From a virus: a DNA stretch of 21,662 nucleotides. The translations under genes were made by a program, and so were the position numbers. The DNA lies in IMG/VR virus record IMGVR_UViG_3300033149_002501, positions 1 through 21,662 of that record, one strand, 5' to 3'. Shown piece by piece: positions 13,314 to 21,034 of the stretch. The notes beneath the pieces are model-generated. The model saw only the letters and a list, made by a program, of their open reading frames with translations. It made no database searches and was not told the origin of the DNA. Position 1 is the stretch's first letter; each line of letters starts with the position of its first letter.

Positions 13314-13766
13314 TCACCATTGTTGTTTGTTTACGTCAAACGTGTTGTCGCAACAATCGTTTGCTTTAACAGAAACGTCAAAGCCTATGCACTCCTCAAC
13401 TGACTCAGCGTCACCGAGTTTTAATTTTCCATTTAAAATCTCGTCCAAATCCTTTCGGGGATTACGAGAGAGGGAGTGAAGTCCCTTTGTGTCTTGCTCG
13501 GTGTTATCACGACCGGTTTTCACATAAAGGATGTGACGAACACGGTCGGCGGCAAGAAAAATGTTGATTCGCTTTAAGACCTCAAAAGAGATCGGAGAGC
13601 TGGCCTCAACAACTGGCACTTTATAAAGAGAACAAATTCGGCCATTAATATAAGCGCACTCTTGTTCAATTATTTTTTCAACCTCTTCGATTGTAACGGA
13701 TGAGGTCGTCGTGATCTGAATGTTTTTAAAATCGGACTTAACGTCCTCAACCGTACAATAACTCAT
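13314..13766 (-). CDS. Head-tail adaptor, Mu gp36-like (DUF1320)
   Basis: This 150-aa protein begins MSYCTVEDVKSDF, the usual opening of DUF1320 / Mu gp36 proteins, and is mostly helical, with SFEVLKRINIFLAADRVRHI in the middle. Such proteins bind the portal ring and connect head to tail. Its ATG shares a base with the stop of the 59-aa gp35-like gene. The C-terminus has a pair of adjacent cysteines (NDCCDN), unusual but of unknown meaning. Order gp35-like, gp36-like, gpG-like matches Mu. Confidence 0.85.
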   Translation of the reverse strand: MSYCTVEDVKSDFKNIQITTTSSVTIEEVEKIIEQECAYINGRICSLYKVPVVEASSPISFEVLKRINIFLAADRVRHILYVKTGRDNTEQDTKGLHSLSRNPRKDLDEILNGKLKLGDAESVEECIGFDVSVKANDCCDNTFDVNKQQW

Positions 13767-13945
13767 TATTCAACCAAGCCTTTTTCAGAAACTTCTTTCA
13801 TTTGCTTTTCGTCAAGACCAAGAATTTCCTCGCCTTTTTCGTGATGCTTTCCGTTGTATTGGAAAGATAGCTTTGCAGCTTTTCCAGTTTTTTTACCTTT
13901 TGCTTTCATCTCTTCTTTTGATTTCAAACCTTTTTCATTTGACAT
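13766..13945 (-). CDS. Small Mu gp35-like protein, 59 aa
   Basis: This short gene lies between the capsid gene and the gp36-like gene and is easily missed. It begins MSNEKGLKSKEEMKAKGKKT and ends KGLVE. The second half, LSFQYNGKHHEKGEEI then LDEKQ and KGLVE, follows the pattern of FluMu gp35-type proteins (a short beta hairpin with NGK-x-KGE, then a helix). TAGGAG lies 6 bases before the ATG, and its TAA overlaps the next ATG (TAATG). Mu has gene 35 at exactly this position after the capsid gene. Its role in the virion is not known. Confidence 0.75.
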   Translation of the reverse strand: MSNEKGLKSKEEMKAKGKKTGKAAKLSFQYNGKHHEKGEEILGLDEKQMKEVSEKGLVE

Positions 13946-13995
13946 TTTTAACTCCTAAGTTAAAGAGAGGGGAGATCGCTCTCCCCTGGTTTATC

Positions 13996-14931
13996 TTATA
14001 AACAATCTTTGATTAAGTATGCACACTTAACGTTTGTTAGTGCGAATTGATAATCATCTTGAACGATAATACCTTTTGAATTTGGCGGGTTGTTTACAGT
14101 AAACTTGTAAACTCTTCTAGGCCCACGCTTTTTCATCGTGATGTAATATCCAAGTGATTGCTGGTATTTCGCCGCAGTTTTCGGAGCGTAGTACATTAAA
14201 ATCGAGTCACCCCAAATTTGTTGTAAATTGTCCGCTTGTCCAAGCTTTGCGTTATTGAAAGCAGCGTCACCAACGTGAAGCATATCAACACCAAGAGCGT
14301 GAGCAATTTCCGCAACCTTTAAAGTTCCAGCTCTATTATCCGCATAACCTAAAGTTCTAAGGATAGCCGGGTGATACTTTAAAGTGTTAAATACCTTTTG
14401 AGACATAATCCCTCTATTTGGCATTTTCCCACAACCATCAAGAATAACGTTTTGACCATCTCTGAAATTTTCAAGAGGAGTCGAGTTAACGTAATCCGAA
14501 TACTTGTCCGTTGCCGCAACAAGAGTGATGTTTTGAGTGATAACCGCAGTATCAAAAAGAACACTTGCGATTGCATATTCTTTCGCAGTCCAAAGAGTTG
14601 ACGTTAAACCTAAAGTCTCATCTTTTTCAGCGTCGAACGGTTCCTCAACGTTGTCGTAATCATCCTCAGTCACTAGTCCCTCAAGACCATGAGACTCAAC
14701 AAGATATAAATCACTATCTCTCACGATAGGTTCAAATCTTGCGGCACGTCCACGACCACCCATTTTTGCGTTTACGATTCTTAAGTGATTAAGACCGTAC
14801 TTTCCAATTTTTCCAGACTTTTGCTTCACTTGTAGGTTCGGTAAAATATCCTCAGAGATATATCCGTCCGGAACGTACATAGATGAAACGTTCGTCAATA
14901 ACTTGTCAACAATTGCTTTCATTTGACTCAT
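13996..14931 (-). CDS. Major capsid protein
   Basis: This 311-aa protein follows scaffold and decoration genes and should form the icosahedral shell. It has an N-terminal helix (MSQMKAIVDKLLTNVSSMY), IGKYGLNHLRIVNAKMGGRG (about 42-61, basic), a central domain with LYYAP-type and GIMSQKVFNTLKYHPAIL segments, and a C-terminal stretch KGIIVQDDYQFALTNVKCAY. This layout fits an HK97-fold capsid protein of the Mu-like/encapsulin-like type without a cleaved delta domain of its own. The ribosome site AAGGAG is 7 bases before the ATG, as expected for an abundant product. Gene order makes this call secure; the exact family is not. Confidence 0.85.
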   Translation of the reverse strand: MSQMKAIVDKLLTNVSSMYVPDGYISEDILPNLQVKQKSGKIGKYGLNHLRIVNAKMGGRGRAARFEPIVRDSDLYLVESHGLEGLVTEDDYDNVEEPFDAEKDETLGLTSTLWTAKEYAIASVLFDTAVITQNITLVAATDKYSDYVNSTPLENFRDGQNVILDGCGKMPNRGIMSQKVFNTLKYHPAILRTLGYADNRAGTLKVAEIAHALGVDMLHVGDAAFNNAKLGQADNLQQIWGDSILMYYAPKTAAKYQQSLGYYITMKKRGPRRVYKFTVNNPPNSKGIIVQDDYQFALTNVKCAYLIKDCL

Positions 14932-14945
14932 GATTCAACTCCTTA

Positions 14946-15320
14946 TTATGCCGGTAGGTAATGACCGTCAAGCATGATTGATATTACGTCTCCAGCAACG
15001 CCGCTCTCTTGAGCGATACCAGGACACCATTGCGTTGCCGCACCGACTACACCCTCACCGTCTGCATTTGAAGCGATTGAGTCACCTCTTGTAACAGTTC
15101 CGGCAAGTTTAATTAATGCTCCCCCACCTAAGTGAGCGATCTCAACTGCGTCATTGATCGCAGCGTCGTCGTTTTGGTTCATGTAAACACCGAAAGACTT
15201 TTCGCCTGCCGCTGCTTTAACAACTTTGTCGTCCGCAGAACCGAATTTTACGAAACGAAATTTTTCGATTGCACCCTCAGCACAAAACGTTTTCATTTGT
15301 GGTTGAATATAACTAGACAT
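14946..15320 (-). CDS. Head decoration / cement protein (DUF2190-like)
   Basis: This 124-aa beta-rich protein lies between protease/scaffold and capsid genes, the usual place of cement proteins such as lambda gpD. It contains GDSIASNADGEGVVGAA (about 82-98) and ends with DVISIMLDGHYLPA, close to DUF2190-type decoration proteins. It likely binds the outside of the expanded capsid and stabilises it. A full GGAGG lies 7 bases before the ATG, one of the strongest ribosome sites in the window, fitting a high-copy virion protein. Confidence 0.75.
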   Translation of the reverse strand: MSSYIQPQMKTFCAEGAIEKFRFVKFGSADDKVVKAAAGEKSFGVYMNQNDDAAINDAVEIAHLGGGALIKLAGTVTRGDSIASNADGEGVVGAATQWCPGIAQESGVAGDVISIMLDGHYLPA

Positions 15321-15331
15321 TTCGATCCTCC

Positions 15332-15904
15332 TTATTCACCCAGTTGATAATATTTTTGAGCAAGCTCTTTGTCCTCTGAAAGAACCATTGAGATTGCATC
15401 AACCATTTCGACTTTTTCCTCACTTGCTTTTTTCTCAGCAAGCTCAAGAACTTTTGCCTCAACATCGTCGTTGTTGCTAGCACCTGGAGTTTGGCCAGAA
15501 CCATCCTCGTCAAGCTTTACAACTTTTTCGTTCATCTCAGCTAGTTCCATGAATCCGTCAAACTTCTCTTTTTCGAAACTCATTGCTTTTTCTTTTTGAG
15601 CTTGAGAGATTTTTCCCTCGCTTAAAAGAACGTTTAATTTCGTTTCTTTTTCAGTCTTTTCTTTTTCTTCGGCAAGCTCAACATTGCTTTGTTTCATTTC
15701 AGCAATTTTGCTCATTAATGCTTCGATTGAGTCAACGCCTAGTTCCCTCATCAATTCATCAATTTTAGCTAGCTTCACCTCAGAGTCAGCAAGACTTTTT
15801 TCTGAGTCCCCAAGCTTCTTTTCAGACGCTTCGAGCTTTTCCTCAGATTCGCTTAATTTCACTTGCGTGTTCTTAAGCTCTTTTTGGATTTCCTCTAAAG
15901 TCAT
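15332..15904 (-). CDS. Internal scaffold protein (Mu Z-like) from an in-frame start
   Basis: Within the protease gene, ATG 15904 is preceded by AAGGAG at a spacing of six bases and begins MTLEEIQKELKNTQVKL. It gives a 190-aa protein equal to the C-terminal part of the protease, nearly all coiled coil (repeated S/D-E-K-L heptad-like segments) with an acidic C-terminus. In Mu, scaffold Z is made from gene I in the same way. The scaffold should assemble inside the prohead and be removed by the protease. The strong internal ribosome site is direct evidence; the protein itself is inferred. Confidence 0.8.
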   Translation of the reverse strand: MTLEEIQKELKNTQVKLSESEEKLEASEKKLGDSEKSLADSEVKLAKIDELMRELGVDSIEALMSKIAEMKQSNVELAEEKEKTEKETKLNVLLSEGKISQAQKEKAMSFEKEKFDGFMELAEMNEKVVKLDEDGSGQTPGASNNDDVEAKVLELAEKKASEEKVEMVDAISMVLSEDKELAQKYYQLGE

Positions 15905-16456
15905 TCCATGCTCCTTGTTATTGGTTTGTGAAAACTCACTCAATTGTATTGCTGGATTCATTCTCTTTATAACGGGTCGATTTGTGAGGCCGGCACCCAA
16001 GAGAACTGCACCAAATGATTGAGTAGGATTTTCGTTGTCTTTGTAATTCGGATCAAAGTCAGCACTTAGATATGCGTATTCTTTGTCAGATAATTTTTTG
16101 CGTCCCTCTGGAGTCCAATCAACATCGGCCCAAAGTTGATACTCGATTATCTCTTCGGTTCCGAGCTCCGGATTTGCTTCGTCAAGTTGAACCTCTCTGA
16201 TATGAAGTTCTTTCACCCAACCAGCGGCCTCAAGATCGGAGTTGTGAGAATAATCAATCATAACCTCAATGCCTCGAGTTCCTTTTTTGTGGTTCTCGAT
16301 CATCTCAGAAAATAGTTGTCTTGTGATTTCAACTTTCCCGTACTTTTCATGATAAAAAGTACAAGTTCTCATTAATTGAACTTGAGAGCTCACGCCCTCC
16401 ATTGGATATGCCTCAGATAATTTTATCGGCATTGTTCTAAATCTTGCATGACTCAT
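15332..16456 (-). CDS. Prohead protease, Mu gpI-like, with C-terminal scaffold domain
   Basis: This 374-aa protein combines a protease (about 1-180) and a scaffold region (about 185-374), as in Mu gene I. The protease part has MIDYSHNSD (likely catalytic His), GWVKELHI, LWADVDWTPEG and YLSADFDPN (candidate Ser) and SFGAVLLGAGLTNRP, typical of the Mu-like protease family. The C-terminal part is a long Glu/Lys coiled coil. It should cut scaffold and itself in the prohead. An ATG at 16468 lacks a good ribosome site, whereas ATG 16456 has GGAG six bases upstream and is preferred. Catalytic residues are assigned by motif likeness only. Confidence 0.88.
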   Translation of the reverse strand: MSHARFRTMPIKLSEAYPMEGVSSQVQLMRTCTFYHEKYGKVEITRQLFSEMIENHKKGTRGIEVMIDYSHNSDLEAAGWVKELHIREVQLDEANPELGTEEIIEYQLWADVDWTPEGRKKLSDKEYAYLSADFDPNYKDNENPTQSFGAVLLGAGLTNRPVIKRMNPAIQLSEFSQTNNKEHGMTLEEIQKELKNTQVKLSESEEKLEASEKKLGDSEKSLADSEVKLAKIDELMRELGVDSIEALMSKIAEMKQSNVELAEEKEKTEKETKLNVLLSEGKISQAQKEKAMSFEKEKFDGFMELAEMNEKVVKLDEDGSGQTPGASNNDDVEAKVLELAEKKASEEKVEMVDAISMVLSEDKELAQKYYQLGE

Positions 16457-16502
16457 TTGAAACTCCATTTATTTTCCATTGTCACTCAACATAGTATACG
16501 AG

Positions 16503-18710
16503 TCAACAACCGTCCGGACAATTGCACTGGCCGGCCGCGGCCTCAGCTAGTGTGATCGATGCCTCTTGTGTTTTTGTCGGAGTAAACCCGTTTTGTGGTT
16601 CGGGATTGTCTCTCGTTGTCGAGGTATTTGCAACCGTATATGTTTTGCAATTGTGGTGAAGAGGTGGCCAGTATCGGTTTACGTCCGGGTGATCCGCTGG
16701 CAAAGTTACTCCGTTTAAGGCTTTGCAAATTTCCGATACTGGAGACGGATTCACCCAAGTGAATGACTCAACCTCTCCGGTCTTGACCATTTCGCCAAAG
16801 AAGTCTTTTCGTCCCATGTTGGTCATTGTCGATGCGTTTATGATCGATCCCGTCGCAGTCATTGGGCCTTTGATAGTTTTATTGGTTTGGTCTTTAATGT
16901 CTTGCTCAAGAGTCGCTTGAGAATCCGTGGACTCAGTTGATTGAGAATATTGCAGACGAGCGACTTTTTCCAGGTCGGAGACATTTCCGTTCACTAAGGT
17001 GTCAACGATTCCCGTAATTCTTAAAAGTGCTTTTCGATTTAATTTGTCTTTTTCTGCGAGCTTGATTCTAAATTCAGTTTCACTCAGCTTGATATTTTTG
17101 AAACGACGATTCTCGTTCCTTGCTTGAGCAACCGCAGTATTGTATTGACGTGAAAGCTCCTCAGTTAACTCAGCTCTATATTGAGCGATTCCGTTTAACT
17201 TGAACTCTTTAGGAGCTTGAACTCTATTTGTTTCATTTGATTTGGCCCAATGGTTTCCCGATTGAGTCACGATTTGCGAACTTAAATTCTCAAGATTCGA
17301 CTTCATGATTCCTTTTAATTTTTCTGCGTCCGTTTCGATCTTTCCTTTTACGGGATCACTAGACTTTTTTTTTGAGTCGGTTTTCTTTTCGGCGAGTTTT
17401 ACCGGATCACTTGGAGCTCCAGGTGTTGCCGGAGTCTTTTCCCTTGAACTTGTCTCGTCCATTTCAGGTAAACCGTAACGTTTTCTTAAGTGTTCCTCAA
17501 GTCTGTCGTCGGCTTTAATTGCTCCGGAGTTGATTAAGTTCATGATAATTTTCGAGAACTCTTCACCCGCACGATCTGAGATTCCAGAAACCTTTAACTC
17601 AACAAGAGGTTTTTGGTCTGGAAAGTTTAGAGCGATCAAGTTTGGAATTAAAACCATGTTGATCGTTTCTGCAATTTGCTCGGCAACATATTCAAGACCT
17701 CCCAAAAAGAAGTCAGATAGATCGAACGAAAGTGCGTATGATCCCGAACCTGATTGTCCGAGCTCTAAGAAGTTCGCAAGAGCGGCGTTTACGATCTCAA
17801 CGTTTTCCTCGTTAACAACTTTTCGAATCTTTTCAGCGTCGAAAGGATTGTTTTGAAGAGTAATTTTCCAACCGAAAGGAACGGTCAAGTAATTACATTG
17901 GTGAGATACATATTTTTTCATGGCCCCAAGAGCGGCCTTGTATTCTTTTGAACCTTGCTTTCCCTCTGGAATTTCCAGGATAGGAATAGGAATCGCATAC
18001 TTTTGGATTCCGGCGGCGATATATTTAAGGAACTCGTTTTTTCTCAACCAAGGGCCATAGGCCGGACGTAGGATTGAGATTCCCTCAAAGTTGTCCCCCT
18101 CTTTTTCAAGAGCGAAATGTAAAAGATATTTTGCTGGCATATTCACATTGTCTTGAGCGTCTCCGTTTGCTTGTTGATAAACACTCTGGAGCTCACCGTG
18201 ACGATTGACATCCCAACGCTCAATTGTTCTTTGCGATCTAAACGCAAGAGAACGAATCCCGTTGTACGATCCGAAAACCTCGTGATTTAAAACCGCCGAA
18301 TAAGTAATCTCAAAAAGAGAATAACCAAAATCGATACAACTAAGAGCTTCATGGAGGAAAGATTTCCAAGTTTTTCCAAGATCGTTAAAAAGAATATGCT
18401 CAATAAAAGCTTGTTGAATTTCACCCTCACGAGTGTCGTCTCCTTTTTGCACAACCTCCCAAGTCGCTGACTTGATCGGGTTTTTCATTGCTGAGAGAAC
18501 CATCTTAACTTTTGGATCGGAACGTCTCATTCGGTCGAAAATGTCGGCGGCTTGTGTCCCCTGGAGCTCTTGCAAATACTCCTCTTGCAAGTATCCCGCA
18601 AATAACTCAGTCCCGGTTGAACCAATTTCAACGACCTTGACCGGCGTTTGATTAATTTCAAACTCGGTGCTTTGTTCGTCTGCAACGCTTTCAATATTTT
18701 CGTTTACCAT
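16503..18710 (-). CDS. Portal protein (DUF935 type) fused to a MuF head domain
   Basis: This 735-aa protein joins two parts that are separate genes in Mu (gp29 and gp30/F). Residues about 50-430 are a DUF935 portal: DPKVKMVLSAMKNPI, DFGYSLFEITYSA, LAFRSQRTIERWDV, FEGISILRPAYGPWLRKNE. A charged linker follows (about 430-480). Residues about 480-700 are a MuF domain, ending in Cys662 and WPPLHHNC (681-688), the family's Cys/His signature. The last residues hold three cysteines (729, 731, 735). The portal ring forms the DNA entry vertex; the MuF part would lie inside the head. The ATG overlaps the terminase stop, with GAGGAAC upstream. Confidence 0.88.
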   Translation of the reverse strand: MVNENIESVADEQSTEFEINQTPVKVVEIGSTGTELFAGYLQEEYLQELQGTQAADIFDRMRRSDPKVKMVLSAMKNPIKSATWEVVQKGDDTREGEIQQAFIEHILFNDLGKTWKSFLHEALSCIDFGYSLFEITYSAVLNHEVFGSYNGIRSLAFRSQRTIERWDVNRHGELQSVYQQANGDAQDNVNMPAKYLLHFALEKEGDNFEGISILRPAYGPWLRKNEFLKYIAAGIQKYAIPIPILEIPEGKQGSKEYKAALGAMKKYVSHQCNYLTVPFGWKITLQNNPFDAEKIRKVVNEENVEIVNAALANFLELGQSGSGSYALSFDLSDFFLGGLEYVAEQIAETINMVLIPNLIALNFPDQKPLVELKVSGISDRAGEEFSKIIMNLINSGAIKADDRLEEHLRKRYGLPEMDETSSREKTPATPGAPSDPVKLAEKKTDSKKKSSDPVKGKIETDAEKLKGIMKSNLENLSSQIVTQSGNHWAKSNETNRVQAPKEFKLNGIAQYRAELTEELSRQYNTAVAQARNENRRFKNIKLSETEFRIKLAEKDKLNRKALLRITGIVDTLVNGNVSDLEKVARLQYSQSTESTDSQATLEQDIKDQTNKTIKGPMTATGSIINASTMTNMGRKDFFGEMVKTGEVESFTWVNPSPVSEICKALNGVTLPADHPDVNRYWPPLHHNCKTYTVANTSTTRDNPEPQNGFTPTKTQEASITLAEAAAGQCNCPDGC

Positions 18711-20182
18711 GATAGTTCCTCGTTAAATTCGTAATCATTACTCTCATTGTAATCCTCTCCGTCGTCCAATGTCCATGCGTCGGCCTGGCCTATCATGCAA
18801 CGCTTGATTGCTTGGGTTTCCGCATCGACGGAGTCATCGTTTCGACCAAATGGAAAAGCGGTCATTTCAGTTATATGATCACCAATCCAATCACAAATCG
18901 AGTCGTCCGGATAGTAGACATTTCCGCTCTCGTAATATGGAGTTACGGCGTGAGCTCGGGCCGTCTTTGATTCTTTTGGAATCACGGGAACGATACCAGG
19001 AATTTGCTTTGAGAGAACGGAGATTAATGCCGCTCCGTTTGCTTTTTCCTCGACGAGCTTGATTGTTGCGTCCGAATGTTTGGCCACAATTGATTTGAAC
19101 TCTCGTAATGTTGTTGTGAAGTCCATGCGTTTTTTTACTTTGTCGATGAGGTAAACGTCCGCTCCATATCTCGCATAAACTGAGAAAACGACAAAGTCGG
19201 CGGTCTTTGTATCCTTGAAAGTTAAATCACATGAAATGAGTTTTAATATCGGCCGGCCCTCTGGTAAACGAACATATCTCTTAAACCATTGCTTAAGGAA
19301 AATCGCTCCCTCACCTGGAGTCGGTTGTTGTTGGTATAGAGACGACCAAATCTTTGATCCGACCGATGCTTTGATCTGAGTCATTCGGTTTTCATTAAAC
19401 TTGTCGGGCCATAGTGGTTCTCCGATAGGCCTTGGATCAAGAGAGTTTGTCATGTCCTCTCTAATTGCTGGCATCTCCAGGATTTCCCATTGATCTGCTT
19501 GTCGGGACTTCTTTGCCTTTTCCAACAAACGCCCGGCGAGATCGTCCTCGTGCCAGCGAGTCAAGATCACGAGAACATTCCCAGTTCCCTCGAGTCTTGT
19601 ATATAGAGTTGAATCATACCAATCGGCAATTGAGTCACGAATCCTTTGAGAGTTCGCATCCTCCATATTCTTAATCGGATCATCGATAATTGCATAATCG
19701 GCACCCATCCCGGTGATACCACCTCCGACTCCGGCCGCTCTATATGATCCCTTTTTCCCAACGACTTCGAACATTTCCGAGTTTCGAACGTATGAACCTT
19801 TTGCATCGGTCTTGACGTTCTTTGAGTTGAGGGTTGTTCCCGGAAATATATCTCGAAACTCATTTGTATCAACAACACGTTGAACGTCTCGGTTCATCCT
19901 GGAGGCCAGGTCTGCGGAATATGAACACGCTATGACTTGAGCGTTTGGATTCTTTCCGAGAATAAAGGCCGGCAATCGCCTTGAACCAAGCTCCGACTTT
20001 CCATGTCTCGGAGGCATGAAAACCATTAAGCGAGGACATTCTCCTCGAGCAAAACGATCTAAGTATTCACACAATAATTTGTGGTGCCAGTTCACTTGAT
20101 AGTCTGGTTTCGTATATAAAGTAAAATCGAGGAGGTGTCTGCGAGCGAGCTCGAGTTGAACCTCTTTAAGACTTGGGATCAT
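18704..20182 (-). CDS. terL: Terminase large subunit
   Basis: This 492-aa protein is the DNA-packaging motor and nuclease. The ATPase half has Walker A PPRHGKSE (57-64), Walker B YAIIDD (163-168) and the LTRWHEDD coupling segment soon after. The nuclease half has an RNaseH-like fold with acidic residues at SCDLTF (Asp319), LVEEK (Glu378/379) and FGRNDDSVD (449-453). It overlaps the small-subunit gene by four bases and the portal gene by seven, as is usual in packaging operons. The tail beyond 460 is strongly acidic. Family is secure; the packaging type (cos or headful) cannot be read from this alone. Confidence 0.95.
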   Translation of the reverse strand: MIPSLKEVQLELARRHLLDFTLYTKPDYQVNWHHKLLCEYLDRFARGECPRLMVFMPPRHGKSELGSRRLPAFILGKNPNAQVIACSYSADLASRMNRDVQRVVDTNEFRDIFPGTTLNSKNVKTDAKGSYVRNSEMFEVVGKKGSYRAAGVGGGITGMGADYAIIDDPIKNMEDANSQRIRDSIADWYDSTLYTRLEGTGNVLVILTRWHEDDLAGRLLEKAKKSRQADQWEILEMPAIREDMTNSLDPRPIGEPLWPDKFNENRMTQIKASVGSKIWSSLYQQQPTPGEGAIFLKQWFKRYVRLPEGRPILKLISCDLTFKDTKTADFVVFSVYARYGADVYLIDKVKKRMDFTTTLREFKSIVAKHSDATIKLVEEKANGAALISVLSKQIPGIVPVIPKESKTARAHAVTPYYESGNVYYPDDSICDWIGDHITEMTAFPFGRNDDSVDAETQAIKRCMIGQADAWTLDDGEDYNESNDYEFNEELSW

Positions 20183-20739
20183 TCATCCTCACTCAATATC
20201 TCTTGAATTTTTCTTAGTTTCTCCGAGGAGATGTTGGTCATATCAAATTGATTGACCTCCGGCTTTTGAGTTGTGTCCTCGTTGAAAAATCCAATGTGAC
20301 GAGCGAGCATCTCAATTGCCTTTTGCTTGTCGTGAACTTTTAACTTTGTCCCGTATGCACTAGGTTCGAACGATGATATCGCTCCGATGTTCTTGCTCTT
20401 TAAAATATCCGGTTTAATTTGCCTATATGAAAAACGCTTTTCCCCGGTCTCCTCATCCTCTTCATAAACATCCTCAAAGAAGTCCTCAGCGTTTGCAAAA
20501 GCAATTGTTGTGAGCTCGGAGAGTATTCGTTCTCTCAGGTTGATCGGAGCGTCCTCTTTAGGTTTCTTAAGTTCTTTGATGCGTTCCGCAATTAGTGGTT
20601 TCTGGAGGTTTTCCGAACCGGTTCTTGCAGCGGTCTTTTCGGAGTATCCCGCAGCTAGTGCGGCACGAGATGCGTTAAAATCAACAACGTATTCTAGGCA
20701 AAATATCTCTTGTTTTGGTGTGAGTTTCTTTTTCGTCAT
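20179..20739 (-). CDS. terS: Terminase small subunit (Terminase_2 type)
   Basis: This 186-aa protein recognises phage DNA for packaging. It opens with the typical LTPKQEIFCLEYVVDFNASR, then AALAAGYSEKTAARTGSENL and a helix-turn-helix-like region (about 8-50). The centre (about 75-140) and the acidic C-terminus should mediate ring formation and TerL contact. The gene overlaps terL. The ATG has no Shine-Dalgarno; a promoter-like pair lies immediately upstream, placed so that transcription could start at or near the ATG itself. Confidence 0.92.
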   Translation of the reverse strand: MTKKKLTPKQEIFCLEYVVDFNASRAALAAGYSEKTAARTGSENLQKPLIAERIKELKKPKEDAPINLRERILSELTTIAFANAEDFFEDVYEEDEETGEKRFSYRQIKPDILKSKNIGAISSFEPSAYGTKLKVHDKQKAIEMLARHIGFFNEDTTQKPEVNQFDMTNISSEKLRKIQEILSEDE

Positions 20740-20745
20740 ATATAG

Positions 20746-20774
20746 ACGATATCAGACGTTTTTAATTTGATCAA
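20746..20774 (-). promoter_or_regulatory. Promoter-like sequence giving a leaderless terS mRNA
   Basis: On the minus strand TTGATC (20774-20769) is followed after exactly 17 bases by TATCGT (20751-20746). The predicted start of transcription falls on the A of the terS ATG (20739), which explains the missing ribosome site. Each hexamer matches consensus at 4 of 6. Evidence is positional and moderate. Confidence 0.35.
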
Positions 20775-20788
20775 TTGTACGGACAAGC

Positions 20789-21034
20789 CTATTTCAAATA
20801 AGACTGACATCTTTTGACAATCTCTTCTTTTGGCAAGTAATCAAAAGAGTCCATTGACCAAAACAAATGACCTAAAAGAATACCGAACAAAAGAACTACT
20901 AAAGGCATTTTCTTTGAAAGACGGATAACGTGAGCACTAATTGACTCATACTTTCCTTTTTTCCAAATCACCCAAATGTCATAAATTGCAATCACCAAAA
21001 TGATCCCAACTGTAAAACCGATCGTTAAATTCAT
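20789..21034 (-). CDS. Two-TM small membrane protein, unknown
   Basis: This 81-aa protein has two membrane spans, about 4-24 and 43-61, joined by a basic loop (WKKGKYESISAHVIRLSKK), and ends in a short soluble tail with one Cys. It overlaps the upstream gene by ATGA. Similar proteins are, from memory, found next to packaging genes in uncultured environmental phages. Two-TM topology allows a holin role, but the lysis genes lie far away, so I leave function open. It is followed by about 50 bases before terS that hold a promoter-like sequence. Confidence 0.7.
   Translation of the reverse strand: MNLTIGFTVGIILVIAIYDIWVIWKKGKYESISAHVIRLSKKMPLVVLLFGILLGHLFWSMDSFDYLPKEEIVKRCQSYLK

Noticed and set aside
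16457-16468. Protease start at ATG 16468
   Set aside because: No good ribosome site there, whereas GGAG lies six bases before ATG 16456.
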